Below are positions 9,201 through 17,822 of a stretch of 64,000 bases of DNA, piece after piece. Position 1 is the stretch's first letter; every line of letters begins with the position of its first letter. The stretch spans positions 372,001 to 436,000 of the forward strand of contig NZ_JAUEQY010000004.1 of the NCBI RefSeq assembly GCF_030406325.1. Direction: 5' to 3'. The stretch is from Actinomadura sp. DC4 (GTDB lineage Bacteria > Actinomycetota > Actinomycetes > Streptosporangiales > Streptosporangiaceae). Made by a program: the position numbers and the translations under genes. The notes under the pieces were generated by a model. That model searched no databases. It was given only the letters and a program-made list of their open reading frames with translations, and was not told where the DNA came from.

Positions 9201-10711
9201 TGCGCAGACCTCTTCAGATAGTTCGGCCCCGGCGGGCCGTAGTGCTTGTTGATGTCCTCGGCGCGGGTGCGGTCCTTGCCGACGAGCGTGCCGGCGGTGA
9301 CCATCGCCTTGGCCGGCAGCCGGTCCGCGTCGAGGGTGCGGGTACGGAGGAAGCCCGAGTCGCCGTGGGCGTCGAGGGCCGCGCCGAGATGGTCGCGGAC
9401 CAGGCCCAGACCCGTGGCGAGGGGGAGCAGGCCGCGCTCGGCGAGGCCGAAGGCGAGCGCCCCCGCGCACAGGTGCACGGTGATCGTGACGAAGACCCGG
9501 GCCAGCGCCTCGGGGTCGCCGGTCAGGAGGCGCCGGTCGGCGAACTCCTCCGGCGCCGGCGCGTGGCCCAGCGCGTCGCCGAGGCGCCGCAGGTCCAGGA
9601 GCGCGCCGTCGTTGTCCTTGATCATCAGCCGCAGCGGGTCGCCCGGCACGATGGAGACGTTCTGCTGGTGGGCCTCCAGGGCGATGCCGTACCTCGTGAA
9701 CAGCGCGACGTTCCAGCCGAACAGCGCGCGAAGGTAGGTCCCGAAGAAGGCGGCCACGTCATCGGTCAGCTCCTCGATGACGTGGTGGCCCGACGGCGTA
9801 CGGGCCAGCAGGGCGGCGACCGGCACGCCCTCGGCCGGCATCCGGCGCAGGAGGTAGCCGCGGAGCGGGTCGTCGGCGTGGCCCCAGGTCTGCTCGTCGG
9901 CCAGGAGCACCGGCGCGCCCTCGCGGTCACGTACGGCACGCAGGACGCGTTCGACCAAGGCGCCGTCGGAGAGTGTGCCGGGCATGATCACGCGGCGGTT
10001 GTGCAGGCCCAGGGTGCTGGTGGGCAGCGGCAGCTTGAGGTGTTCGCGCGGGCTCACGGCCACCGTGCGCATGGACAGCGTCGGCCGCACCGTGACGGGC
10101 GGCCCGGTCACCGTGGGCAGCAGCCGCGCCGTCAGCGGGTGCACAGGGAAGACGTCGAGCTCGCCTGGCAGGCCCAGGTCGGCGGCCGAGGGCCACCAGC
10201 CCGGCCGCTCGCCCTGGATCGTGGAGTGCGGCACCGCGGTCCAGCACAGCCGGAACGACGGGCCGAACTCCGGTGCGTACGCGAGCAGGTCGCGCTCGTC
10301 CAGTCCCAGCCGGCACCGGGAGGTCGGGTAGACGGGATGGTCCACGGCCGCGGCGAGCGCCTCGTAGCGCAGGGCGCCCTTGGGCCGCGGCCGTACGGCG
10401 TCGTGCAGCCGGAGCGCGCGCAGCGCCTCGCGGCACTCGCGCTCGAAGGCGGCGACGTCGTCGCGCGGGTCGGCCACCGCGCGCACCGCCGCGAGCACCT
10501 CGTCCAGGCCGATCTCATCATCCACCGCGAGGTCCTGCAGGAACCCTGCGGCGCTCAGCGCGAGCGTACGCCCGCCGGGCAGCGTGAGCCGGTCGCCGGA
10601 GACGCGGCCGGACAGCCCGCCGTAGTCCTCGCGCAGCAGCGCGTCCAGCACGCGTGCGGCGAGGTAGGTCTCGCGTTCCGCGCGCCGTCCGTCCCGTACG
10701 GGCGCGGTCAC
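9197..10711 (-). CDS. IucA/IucC-type NIS siderophore synthetase (first in operon)
   Basis: 504 residues, rather short for the family (about 580-620). The GTG start overlaps the ATP-grasp stop as GTGA, with GGGAG upstream. Motifs are VFPVHPLTARLL (HPLT in place of the usual HPWQ), KLPLPTSTLGLHNRRV and LEAHQQNVSIV. It differs clearly from its downstream partner, so the two probably act on the two ends of a citrate-like core rather than being redundant. The matching gene in the vibrioferrin operon is pvsB. Confidence 0.87.
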   Translation of the reverse strand: MTAPVRDGRRAERETYLAARVLDALLREDYGGLSGRVSGDRLTLPGGRTLALSAAGFLQDLAVDDEIGLDEVLAAVRAVADPRDDVAAFERECREALRALRLHDAVRPRPKGALRYEALAAAVDHPVYPTSRCRLGLDERDLLAYAPEFGPSFRLCWTAVPHSTIQGERPGWWPSAADLGLPGELDVFPVHPLTARLLPTVTGPPVTVRPTLSMRTVAVSPREHLKLPLPTSTLGLHNRRVIMPGTLSDGALVERVLRAVRDREGAPVLLADEQTWGHADDPLRGYLLRRMPAEGVPVAALLARTPSGHHVIEELTDDVAAFFGTYLRALFGWNVALFTRYGIALEAHQQNVSIVPGDPLRLMIKDNDGALLDLRRLGDALGHAPAPEEFADRRLLTGDPEALARVFVTITVHLCAGALAFGLAERGLLPLATGLGLVRDHLGAALDAHGDSGFLRTRTLDADRLPAKAMVTAGTLVGKDRTRAEDINKHYGPPGPNYLKRSAH

Positions 10712-11823
10712 GGCACGATCTCCCACGTGTGCCGGGCGCGGAAGCCGCGGATCGCCGCCTCGACGCCGGCAGCGTCGGAGCCGACCGCCCGGATCATGCC
10801 GACGTAGTCGCGGTTCGTCCGGGTCAGCTCGATCGTGTCGCCGGCCGCGCGGACCGGCCAGTAGGCGAGGCGCACACCGCCGGACTCGTACTCCTGGCGC
10901 GCGGGCGCGGCGGTCAGCGTGCCGGACCGGTCGGCGATCACCGAGTCGACCGCGGCGTGCCCCGAGGCGGCCGGTACGGGCGGCACCGGCTCGCCGAGGT
11001 GGGCGCGCAGCACCCATTCGAAGATCGGCACGCCGAGCAGGTCGGCGAGCAGGAAGTCGCAGTGGTCGCCGATGATCCGGTAGTTGACCTCGATGATCCG
11101 GGCGCGGCCCTCGTGCACGACGTACTCGGTGTGGCAGGCGCCGAAGCCGACGCCGAGCGCCGCCAGCCCGGCCAGCACCTCGCCGGCGCAGGGCGGATCC
11201 GCCCAGTCCAGGCGCTCCTCGACGAAGTGCGGGGGCACCGAGACCGTGGTGCGGAACCCGCCGAGGACCCGGCCGTCCAGCGTCTCCAGGGTGTGCAGCG
11301 TGCCGGGGAGGTACTCCTCGGCGACCAGCGGCTCGGGTCGGCGGGCCCAGATCTCACCGCAGCGGGCGGCCAGCTCGGCCGCGTCGGCCACGAGGAAGAC
11401 GTCCTCACTGGCCACGCCCTCCCGCGGTTTCACGACCAGAGGGTAGGGCGCGTCCGCGGGCGGCTCCCCGCCGCCGGGCCGGAGTTCGGCGGCGTACACC
11501 CCGCCGAGCGCCCGGCGCATGAGCGCCTTGTTCTTGGTGCGCAGCGCCGCCCGCCAGTCCTTGCCGGGCAGGCCGAAGAACTCGGCGGCCAGCGCGGCCG
11601 GTGCCTGGAGGTGGTCGCTGTTGGAGAAGATCGCCGCCGGGGCCGGCCCGCGGGCGACGGCCGCGATGATCGACCGGAAGTCGGTGACGTCGCACCGGAC
11701 GGTCTCCACCGGCCAGGCGCGGTCGGTCAGCAGCGTGACGTCGAGGCCGAGCGCGGCGGCGGCCGGGAGGAACCCGTGCGTCACCGAGTCGGTCTCCTTG
11801 CCCGCCACGATGTAGAGCCGCAC
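10708..11823 (-). CDS. ATP-grasp ligase opening the siderophore operon (PvsA-like)
   Basis: 371 residues with an ATP-grasp core: TKNKALMRRAL, PLVVKPREGVASEDVFLV, VAEEYLPGTLHT and the Mg-binding RIIEVNYRIIGDH. It is the first gene after an iron box, and its stop overlaps the first NIS synthetase. ATP-grasp ligases form amide bonds between an amino acid and a carboxylate; PvsA has this role in vibrioferrin assembly. A peptide-ligase role in a mixed citrate siderophore is the best reading. An in-operon exporter (PvsC) is absent. Confidence 0.85.
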   Translation of the reverse strand: MRLYIVAGKETDSVTHGFLPAAAALGLDVTLLTDRAWPVETVRCDVTDFRSIIAAVARGPAPAAIFSNSDHLQAPAALAAEFFGLPGKDWRAALRTKNKALMRRALGGVYAAELRPGGGEPPADAPYPLVVKPREGVASEDVFLVADAAELAARCGEIWARRPEPLVAEEYLPGTLHTLETLDGRVLGGFRTTVSVPPHFVEERLDWADPPCAGEVLAGLAALGVGFGACHTEYVVHEGRARIIEVNYRIIGDHCDFLLADLLGVPIFEWVLRAHLGEPVPPVPAASGHAAVDSVIADRSGTLTAAPARQEYESGGVRLAYWPVRAAGDTIELTRTNRDYVGMIRAVGSDAAGVEAAIRGFRARHTWEIVP

Positions 11824-11836
11824 GAGTCCCCCGCCG

Positions 11837-11855
11837 ATAGGTAAGCCTTACCTAA
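11837..11855. promoter_or_regulatory. Iron box (IdeR/DmdR1-type operator)
   Basis: ATAGGTAAGCCTTACCTAA, a 19-bp palindrome matching the actinobacterial IdeR/DmdR consensus TTAGGTTAGSCTAACCTAA at nearly every position. It lies 13 bp upstream of the ATP-grasp start, so iron-bound repressor would shut off the whole operon. The divergent ABC ATPase begins 83 bp away and may or may not be affected. Confidence 0.9.
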
Positions 11856-11938
11856 GCTCTGGCGGGGACAATAGTGGCCCGCCCCACAGGCCTACGCAAC
11901 CACGGGCGCCGCGCGTGTCTTCGATAACCTGCCAGGCG

Positions 11939-12730
11939 ATGACCAGTGACCTGCCGACCGTGCTGCACGCCGAAGACGTCCGGTTCGTACGCGACCGCCG
12001 CGCGTTGCTCGACGAAGTCTCGCTCACCGTCCACGAGGGCGAGCACTGGGCCCTGCTCGGCGCCAACGGCGCGGGCAAGTCCACCCTGCTCAGCCTGCTC
12101 GGGGCCTACCAGCACCCGACGACCGGGCGGGTCGAGATCCTCGGCCACCGCCTCGGCCGGGTGGACGTCCGCGAGCTGCGCGCCTGGATCGGGCACGTGA
12201 ACCCGCACCACCCGCTGCGGTCCGCCCGCACCGTGCACGAGGTCGTGCTCACCGGCGCCACCGGCAGCATCGAGCTGGTGCCGCACTGGAAGCCCGAGCC
12301 GGAGGTGACGGACCGCGCCGAGGAGCTCATCGAGCTGCTCGGGCTGGCCTCACACCGCGACGCCCGCTGGCCGACGCTGTCGCACGGCGAGCGCGGCCGT
12401 ACGCTCATCGCCCGCGCCCTCATGCCGCAGCCGCGCCTGCTGCTCCTCGACGAGCCCGCCACCGGCCTGGACGTCGCGGCCCGTGAGCGGCTGCTGACCT
12501 CCATCGACCTGCTGCGGAACGCCCGGCCCGGGCTGACCAGCGTGCTCGTCACCCATCACCTGGAGGAGCTGCCGGCCAGCACCACCCACGCGATCCTGCT
12601 CCGGGACGGCCGGGTGCTCGCCTCGGGCGCCGCCGACGACGTCCTCACCACCGAGCTGATCAGCGCGTGCTTCGACCACCCGATCACCATCGAGAAGTCC
12701 GGCGGCCGCTGGGCCGCCCGGGCCTCCTGA
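11939..12730 (+). CDS. Orphan ABC transporter ATP-binding protein (YlmA/ModF-like)
   Basis: 263 residues. Walker A GANGAGKST, signature LSHGERGR, Walker B LLLLDEPATGLD and switch histidine VTHHLEEL are intact. A single nucleotide-binding domain with this signature resembles YlmA/ModF-like ATPases of unclear substrate. No permease or binding protein is nearby. The ATG at 11939 is chosen because the protein-like sequence begins there; an in-frame GTG at 11915 is possible. It is divergent from the siderophore operon, so a link to iron uptake is conceivable but unproven. The stop overlaps the next start (TGATG). Confidence 0.85.
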   Translation: MTSDLPTVLHAEDVRFVRDRRALLDEVSLTVHEGEHWALLGANGAGKSTLLSLLGAYQHPTTGRVEILGHRLGRVDVRELRAWIGHVNPHHPLRSARTVHEVVLTGATGSIELVPHWKPEPEVTDRAEELIELLGLASHRDARWPTLSHGERGRTLIARALMPQPRLLLLDEPATGLDVAARERLLTSIDLLRNARPGLTSVLVTHHLEELPASTTHAILLRDGRVLASGAADDVLTTELISACFDHPITIEKSGGRWAARAS

Positions 12731-13338
12731 TGGACCTGCGGGCCCGCTGGCCGGGGCCGGAGCCGGTCGGCGCCGACCTCCTGCGCCGCTACGCCGAGCC
12801 CCACCGCCGCTACCACACGCTCGACCACCTGGCCGCGGTGCTCGACGGCGTGGACGCGCTGGCGGCGGAGGCCGACGACGTCGAGGCCGTACGGCTGGCG
12901 GCCTGGTTCCACGACGCGGTCTATGACCCCGCGCGCGGCGACAACGAGGAGCGCAGCGCCGTGCTCGCCGAGCAGGCGCTCGCCGGCACCGGCCTGCCGG
13001 TCGCCGAGGTGGCCCGGCTGGTACGGCTGACCACGACGCACGACCCGCAGGAGGGCGACCGCAACGGCGCCGTCCTGTCGGACGCGGACCTGGCGATCCT
13101 GGCCGCCGGCCCCGAGCGCTACGCCGCGTACGCCGCCGCGGTCCGCGAGGAGTACGCCGCGGTGCCGGACGAGGCGTTCCGCGCGGGCCGCGCGGACGTG
13201 CTGCGGAGCCTGCTCGGCCTGCCCGCGCTGTTCCGTACGCCGGCCGGCCACGAGCGGTGGGAGGCCGCGGCCCGGCACAACCTCCGGACCGAGCTCATGC
13301 TCCTGGAGCGTGCTTCCGGCGGCGCAGCCCCGCCCTGA
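12730..13338 (+). CDS. HD-domain metal-dependent phosphohydrolase-like protein
   Basis: 202 residues, translationally coupled to the ABC ATPase through a TGATG overlap. The metal ligands follow the HD pattern: RRYHTLDHL, AWFHDAVYDP (the HD pair), TTTHDP and the distal SDADLAIL. Single-domain HD proteins of this size are widespread in actinobacteria and annotated as predicted hydrolases. Substrate unknown. Its last 44 bp overlap the convergent DUF4031 gene. Confidence 0.78.
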   Translation: MDLRARWPGPEPVGADLLRRYAEPHRRYHTLDHLAAVLDGVDALAAEADDVEAVRLAAWFHDAVYDPARGDNEERSAVLAEQALAGTGLPVAEVARLVRLTTTHDPQEGDRNGAVLSDADLAILAAGPERYAAYAAAVREEYAAVPDEAFRAGRADVLRSLLGLPALFRTPAGHERWEAAARHNLRTELMLLERASGGAAPP

Positions 13339-13564
13339 TGAGCCGGGCCACCAGCTCCTGAGAGCCGATGGCCTGCGCTCCCAGAAGCAGGGCGGGTTCG
13401 TACAGATCGGCGGGGATGTCGTAGTGGTCGCGTTCGAAGGCGCGCGGCGGCACGCCGAGGCGTTCGGCGAAGTCGTGCAGCTCGGCGAATGAGGTGTCGC
13501 TTACCAGATGCGACCACAGCCGTCCGCGGGCGGGCCAGAGGGGGCGGTCGATGAGGATGGTCAC
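13295..13564 (-). CDS. DUF4031-family small protein
   Basis: 89 residues from a GTG at 13564, beginning VTILIDRPLWPARGR and containing the family hallmark WSHLVSDTSFAELHDFA with FERDHYDIP. DUF4031 proteins are small, often beside HD-domain or nucleotidase genes, and uncharacterised. The conserved His/Asp residues (WSHL, DHYD) suggest a catalytic or metal site by inference. It is convergent with the HD gene and divergent from the M20 peptidase 46 bp away. Confidence 0.78.
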   Translation of the reverse strand: MTILIDRPLWPARGRLWSHLVSDTSFAELHDFAERLGVPPRAFERDHYDIPADLYEPALLLGAQAIGSQELVARLIRAGLRRRKHAPGA

Positions 13565-13610
13565 CGCATTAGAGTGCCAGAGGTAGTTCCGCCTGCGAGG
13601 AAGCGGTTCA

Positions 13611-15026
13611 ATGGACGTACGCGAATACATCGAGGCAGGCGCGAGCGGGTTCTTCGCCGCGCTGAAGGACTGGCTCGCCATCCCGTCGATCTCCGGCGAT
13701 CCCGATCGCCGCGGCGACGTGCGGCGGTCCGCCGAGTGGCTCCAGGGCCATCTCCGCGAGACCGGGTTCCCGGTCGTGGAGATCTGGGAGACCGGCACCA
13801 CCGACGACCCGGGGCTGCCCGCGGTGTTCGCCGAGTGGCCCGCCGCCGACCCGGCCGCGCCGACCATCGTCGTCTACGGCCACCACGACGTGCAGCCGGT
13901 CGAGCCGCTCGCCGAATGGGAGACCGCGCCGTTCGAGCCGGTGGAGCGGGGCGACCAGCTGATCGGCCGGGGCTCATCCGATGACAAGGGGCAGATCTTC
14001 TTCCACACCCTCGGCCTGCGGGCCGGCATGGCGGCGAGCGGCGCCACCGCGCCGCCCGTGACGATCAAGATGCTGGTCGAGGGCGAGGAGGAGTCGGGCT
14101 CGCCGCACTTCGCGCGGCTCCTGCGGGACCGCCGGGACCGGCTGACCTGCGACGCCATCGTGATCAGCGACACGACCATGTGGGCCGCGGACGTGCCGTC
14201 CATGTGCACCGGCATGCGGGGCCTCACCGAGGCGTCGGTCTCGCTGTACGGCCCGTCGATGGACCTGCACTCCGGCTCCTTCGGCGGCGCGGTGCCCAAC
14301 CCGCTGCACGCCATGGCCGGGCTCCTGGCCGGCCTGCACGACGGGCGGAACCGCGTCACCCTCAAGGGCTTCTACGACGGGGTCGTGGAGCTGACCGAGG
14401 AGGAGCGCGACTCGTTCGCGCGGCTGCCGTTCGACGAGGCGGAGTGGCTGGCGACGGCGGGCGGGAGCCGCGCCGCGTTCGGCGAGGAGGGCTTCACCAC
14501 CCTCGAACGCGTCTGGGCGCGGCCGACCGCCGAGATCAACGGCATGTGGGGCGGCCACACCGGCCCCGGCGGCAAGACGATCGTGCCGCGCGAGGCGCAC
14601 GCCAAGGTGTCCTTCCGGCTGGTCGCCGGGCAGGACCCGCGGGCCGTACAGGAGGCGTTCGCCGCCTACGTCGCCGAGAACGCCCCGCCCGGTGTCAAGG
14701 CCGAGGTCGCCTTCCCCTCGGGGGACGGCGTACGCCCGTGCTTCTCCCCGATCGACTCGCCCGGGGTGCTGGCCGCCCGGCGCGCGATGGAGCGCGCGTT
14801 CGGCAAGGAGGTGCTGTTCACCCGCGAGGGCGGCAGCGGCCCCGAGGCCGATCTCGCCGACATCCTGGAGGCGCCGCTGGTGTTCGTGGCGGTCGGGCTG
14901 GACGAGGACCGCATCCACGCGCCGAACGAGAAGGTCGAGAAACCGCTGCTGCTCAAGGGTGCCGAGGTCGCGGCCTACCTCTGGGACGAGTTCGCCGGAC
15001 AGGGGCGGGCGGAGGCGGGCTCGTGA
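13611..15026 (+). CDS. M20-family dipeptidase/metallohydrolase
   Basis: 471 residues. Zinc-site motifs are VYGHHDVQP, RGSSDDKGQ and the catalytic GEEESGS, followed by a dimerisation domain (MDLHSGSFGGAV) and a C-terminal HAPNEKVE. Length and motifs match the dipeptidase branch (carnosinase/PepV-like, 'M20/M25/M40'). Expected activity is cytosolic cleavage of dipeptides or N-acyl amino acids. Its stop overlaps the nudC start (GTGA), giving a two-gene unit. Confidence 0.88.
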   Translation: MDVREYIEAGASGFFAALKDWLAIPSISGDPDRRGDVRRSAEWLQGHLRETGFPVVEIWETGTTDDPGLPAVFAEWPAADPAAPTIVVYGHHDVQPVEPLAEWETAPFEPVERGDQLIGRGSSDDKGQIFFHTLGLRAGMAASGATAPPVTIKMLVEGEEESGSPHFARLLRDRRDRLTCDAIVISDTTMWAADVPSMCTGMRGLTEASVSLYGPSMDLHSGSFGGAVPNPLHAMAGLLAGLHDGRNRVTLKGFYDGVVELTEEERDSFARLPFDEAEWLATAGGSRAAFGEEGFTTLERVWARPTAEINGMWGGHTGPGGKTIVPREAHAKVSFRLVAGQDPRAVQEAFAAYVAENAPPGVKAEVAFPSGDGVRPCFSPIDSPGVLAARRAMERAFGKEVLFTREGGSGPEADLADILEAPLVFVAVGLDEDRIHAPNEKVEKPLLLKGAEVAAYLWDEFAGQGRAEAGS

Positions 15027-15919
15027 CCGAGACGGCGCTCGGCTGGCTGGCACTCGCCCGCGGCGCGCTCGACCGCGTCGGCGAGCGCCGCCGCGACGAC
15101 GCCTGGCTTGCCGGGAGGTGGGCCGATCCGCGCAGCCGCGTGCTCGTGATCGATCGGGGAAAGGTGCCGATCCGGCCGGAACCCGCGCTGGTGCTGATCG
15201 CCCCGGAGCAGGCGCCCGAGGGTGAGCGCTACCTTCTGGGCGTCGACACCGACGACGTCGCGTACTTCGCGGTCTCGGCTCCGCTGCCCGCGATCGAGGG
15301 GACCGAACCGTCGAGTCTGCGGGCGGCCGGCGCGCTGCTCAGCGACCGTGACGCCGGCCTGCTGACCCAGGCGGTGGCCCTGCAGAACTGGCACGACACC
15401 CACACGCACTGCCCGCGCTGCGGCGCCCTGACCACTCCGGCCTCCGCCGGCCACACGCGGATCTGCACGGTGGACGGCTCGGAGCACTTTCCCCGTACGG
15501 ACCCGGCAGTGATCATGCTCGTGCACGACTCGGAGCGGATCCTGCTGGCGCGGAGCGCGAACTGGCCGCCGCGGCGAGTCTCGATCCTCGCCGGGTTCGT
15601 CGAGGCGGGTGAGTCCCTGGAGCAGGCCGTCGCCCGTGAGGTCCGCGAGGAGGTCGGGATCGCCGTGGGCGACTGCCGCTACCTCGGCAGCCAGCCGTGG
15701 CCGCTGCCGCGCAGCCTCATGCTGGGGTTCTTCGCCCACGCCGAGGACGGCCAGGAGCTGAAGGTGGACGGGGAGGAGATCAAGAGCGCCCGCTGGTACT
15801 CCCGCGAGGAGCTGCGCGCCGCCACGGAGACCGGGGAGGTCCTGCTGCCGGGCCGGGTCTCGATCGCGCGCCAGCTCATCGAACGCTGGTACGGCGGCGA
15901 GCTGCCCGGTGACTGGTGA
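15023..15919 (+). CDS. nudC: NAD(+) diphosphatase NudC
   Basis: 298 residues from a GTG overlapping the previous stop, with GGAGG upstream. The Nudix box GFVEAGESLEQAVAREVREEVG is complete, and the NADH-pyrophosphatase specificity motif appears as SQPWPLPRSLM. The zinc-ribbon region has HCPRCGAL then RICTVDG, so the fourth classical cysteine is missing. The enzyme hydrolyses NAD(H) to NMN(H) and AMP and can decap NAD-RNA. nudC (Rv3199c) belongs to the adnAB-uvrD2 neighbourhood in mycobacteria, so its place here is ancestral. Confidence 0.9.
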   Translation: MTETALGWLALARGALDRVGERRRDDAWLAGRWADPRSRVLVIDRGKVPIRPEPALVLIAPEQAPEGERYLLGVDTDDVAYFAVSAPLPAIEGTEPSSLRAAGALLSDRDAGLLTQAVALQNWHDTHTHCPRCGALTTPASAGHTRICTVDGSEHFPRTDPAVIMLVHDSERILLARSANWPPRRVSILAGFVEAGESLEQAVAREVREEVGIAVGDCRYLGSQPWPLPRSLMLGFFAHAEDGQELKVDGEEIKSARWYSREELRAATETGEVLLPGRVSIARQLIERWYGGELPGDW

Positions 15920-16072
15920 TGGGCAGCCCGCCGCCGCTGTCGGGGGCAGGGGAGGGGGACTGGCCGTACGGCCTGGACGACGGGGGCCAACGTCGCCAGA
16001 CCGTACGGCGTTCCTTCGGCCGGGGGCGATCTCCGGTTCTACGGTCCGGGGACCGACCAAAGCGGTTTCGGC

Positions 16073-16168
16073 TCAGTAGGGCAGGGGCCGGCCTGACGGG
16101 GAACGCAGGTCGAGCTCGGGCAGCGTGGTCTCGCGCGGCCGGCCTGCCTTGATACGAATGCGGCGCAT
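16073..16168 (-). CDS. 31-residue basic micropeptide downstream of DUF5999 gene
   Basis: A short open frame starting MRRIRIKAGRPRETTLPEL and ending SPSGRPLPY. AAGGA lies 8 nt before the ATG at 16168; a longer 39-residue form from 16192 lacks such a site. It follows the DUF5999 gene by 30 bp on the same strand, suggesting a small operon. It begins with five basic residues in its first eight (counting Lys-8) and ends in a Pro-rich stretch. A RiPP precursor or regulatory peptide is possible, but no modification enzyme is adjacent. Could be chance. Confidence 0.4.
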   Translation of the reverse strand: MRRIRIKAGRPRETTLPELDLRSPSGRPLPY

Positions 16169-16198
16169 AGGATCGGTCCTTACGCTCTTCATGAAGAT

Positions 16199-16396
16199 CT
16201 AGGCGGCGAGCGTCAGCGGGCGGGCTCGGTGCGGTGAGACCGCGTGTCCGTCCGGGAACAGCTCACCGGTGTCATCGAAGACCACGACACCGTTGCAGAG
16301 CAGGCTCCATCCCTGCTCCGGGTGCGCGGAGATGACGCGTGCGGCGATGTGGTCATCCGCGGTCGCTGTCGGACACTGCGGCCAGTGCTGGCACAT
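16199..16396 (-). CDS. DUF5999-family small protein
   Basis: 65 residues, beginning MCQHWPQCPTATADDH, with SAHPEQGWSLLCNGVVVFDDTGEL in the centre. This is the pattern of the actinobacterial DUF5999 family, which has an N-terminal CxHxxxC-type cluster. GGAG lies about 9 nt before the ATG at 16396, so the longer upstream frame is rejected. Function unknown; a metal-binding or redox role is inferred from Cys-2, His-4 and Cys-8. Confidence 0.7.
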   Translation of the reverse strand: MCQHWPQCPTATADDHIAARVISAHPEQGWSLLCNGVVVFDDTGELFPDGHAVSPHRARPLTLAA

Positions 16397-16668
16397 GACG
16401 TCTTCTCCTCTCACAGCTGGTAATGGGGTTATGCCTTCACACTCGCGCCTACGGCGCTCGGTGTCTGCGCGGCCAGCACCCATCCTGCTGTCCTGCCAGC
16501 CGCAGTGCCGACCCCCCAGCTAGCCGGTACGCTCCCGTGCCCGCCGCGTACGGCGCGTCCCTGACCTGCGTTCTTGCGCGGCACCCCGTTACCGCCCGGC
16601 CAGCGGGAAAGCTTATATTCCGGTTAGCGGCAATGCGTATCAGCTTTGCGATTCGCCAGACTGGGGCA

Positions 16669-17064
16669 ATGGACATGCGCTGTCTGATCGTCGATGACAA
16701 TGCCCGTTTTCTCGTGACCGCACGCGGTGTGCTGGAGCGGGACGGGATCACCGTCGTAGGCGTGGCGTCGGACAGTGCGTCGGCTTTCGACCTGGTCGAC
16801 CGGCTCCGGCCGGATCTCGTGCTCGTCGACGTGTGCCTGGGGGATGAGTCCGGTGTGGACCTCGCCGACCGTCTCACCGAGGCGTCGCTGTCGAAGCCGA
16901 CCGTGATCTTGATCTCGACCTATCCCGAAGACGACTTCGCGGACATCGTCGCCGGGTGCACGGCCCTCGGCTTCCTGCCGAAGTCCGAGCTCTCCGGCCC
17001 GGCGGTCCGCAGGGTCCTCGGGTTCTCCGACGACCGGGCCCCCGTCCGTAATGACCGTATTTGA
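16669..17064 (+). CDS. Stand-alone response-regulator receiver protein
   Basis: 131 residues, only a CheY-like receiver: acidic pocket CLIVDDN, phosphoacceptor Asp-54 in VLVDVCLGDESG, conserved Ser in LISTYPED and Lys in FLPKSEL. No DNA-binding domain follows; the frame stops after a short tail. It converges tail-to-tail with the NarL-type regulator 16 bp away, next to a histidine kinase. It may act as phosphate sink or partner-binding output, as inferred from domain content. Confidence 0.82.
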   Translation: MDMRCLIVDDNARFLVTARGVLERDGITVVGVASDSASAFDLVDRLRPDLVLVDVCLGDESGVDLADRLTEASLSKPTVILISTYPEDDFADIVAGCTALGFLPKSELSGPAVRRVLGFSDDRAPVRNDRI

Positions 17065-17080
17065 TCACTGATCGTGTCGA

Positions 17081-17740
17081 TCAGCGGTTGTCCAGGAAGG
17101 TGATCACGGCGAGGACCCGCCGGTGGTCGTCCTCGGTCTCCGGAAGCTGCATCCGCGCGAGAATGCTGCGCACGTGCTTCTCGACGGTCCCCTCGGTGAT
17201 CCACAGGCGGTTGGCGATGCCGGCGTTCGAGCGCCCCTCGGCCATCAGGGCGAGCACCTCGCGCTCGCGTTCGGTCAGGCTCTCCAGCGGGTCGTCCTTG
17301 TGCCGGGCCGTGAGCAGCTCCTGGACGAGCCCCGGGTCGACGACGGAGCCGCCCTGGGCGATCCGCTCGACCGTCTCGATGAACTCACTCACCTCGGTCA
17401 CCCGGCTCTTCAGCAGGTAGCCGACGCGCTGGCCGGCGGCGAGCAGCTCCGTGGCCTGGTCGACCTCGACGTGCGCGGACAGCAGGAGGATCCCGATCGA
17501 GGGGAACTCCCGGCGTATCACCTGGGCCGCGTCCAGCCCCTCGGTCTCGTAGGCGGGCGGCATCCGGATATCGACGATCGCCACGTCGGGCTGGTGCTCG
17601 CGTACGGCGGCGATCAGCTCCTCGCCGTCGCCCGCCTGCCCGACGATCTGAAACCCCGACCGCTCCAGCAGGCTGGCGAGCCCTGCCCGGAGCAGGACGT
17701 CGTCCTCCGCCAGGGTGATCCGCGCTCTTCGCTCGACCAT
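17081..17740 (-). CDS. NarL/FixJ-family response regulator
   Basis: 219 residues. The receiver has DD at 13-14 and phosphoacceptor Asp-57 in VAIVDIRMPP. The C-terminal LuxR-type HTH reads LTEREREVLALMAEGRSNAGIANRLWITEGTVEKHV. The ATG at 17740 has GAGGAG just upstream. It is divergent from a HisKA_3 histidine kinase 83 bp away, so the two form a two-component pair. Confidence 0.92.
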   Translation of the reverse strand: MVERRARITLAEDDVLLRAGLASLLERSGFQIVGQAGDGEELIAAVREHQPDVAIVDIRMPPAYETEGLDAAQVIRREFPSIGILLLSAHVEVDQATELLAAGQRVGYLLKSRVTEVSEFIETVERIAQGGSVVDPGLVQELLTARHKDDPLESLTEREREVLALMAEGRSNAGIANRLWITEGTVEKHVRSILARMQLPETEDDHRRVLAVITFLDNR

Positions 17741-17822
17741 CACTCTCCTCCGCACGTAGAGTGATTCCACACCAACCCTAATCTCATTATCGGCCAGTCT
17801 CTGCTGGTCGGGGGGGCGAGTA

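Noticed and set aside
16423-16668. N-terminal extension of the receiver protein
   Set aside because: The upstream segment has no protein-like pattern; the receiver begins at 16669 with a normal CheY start.
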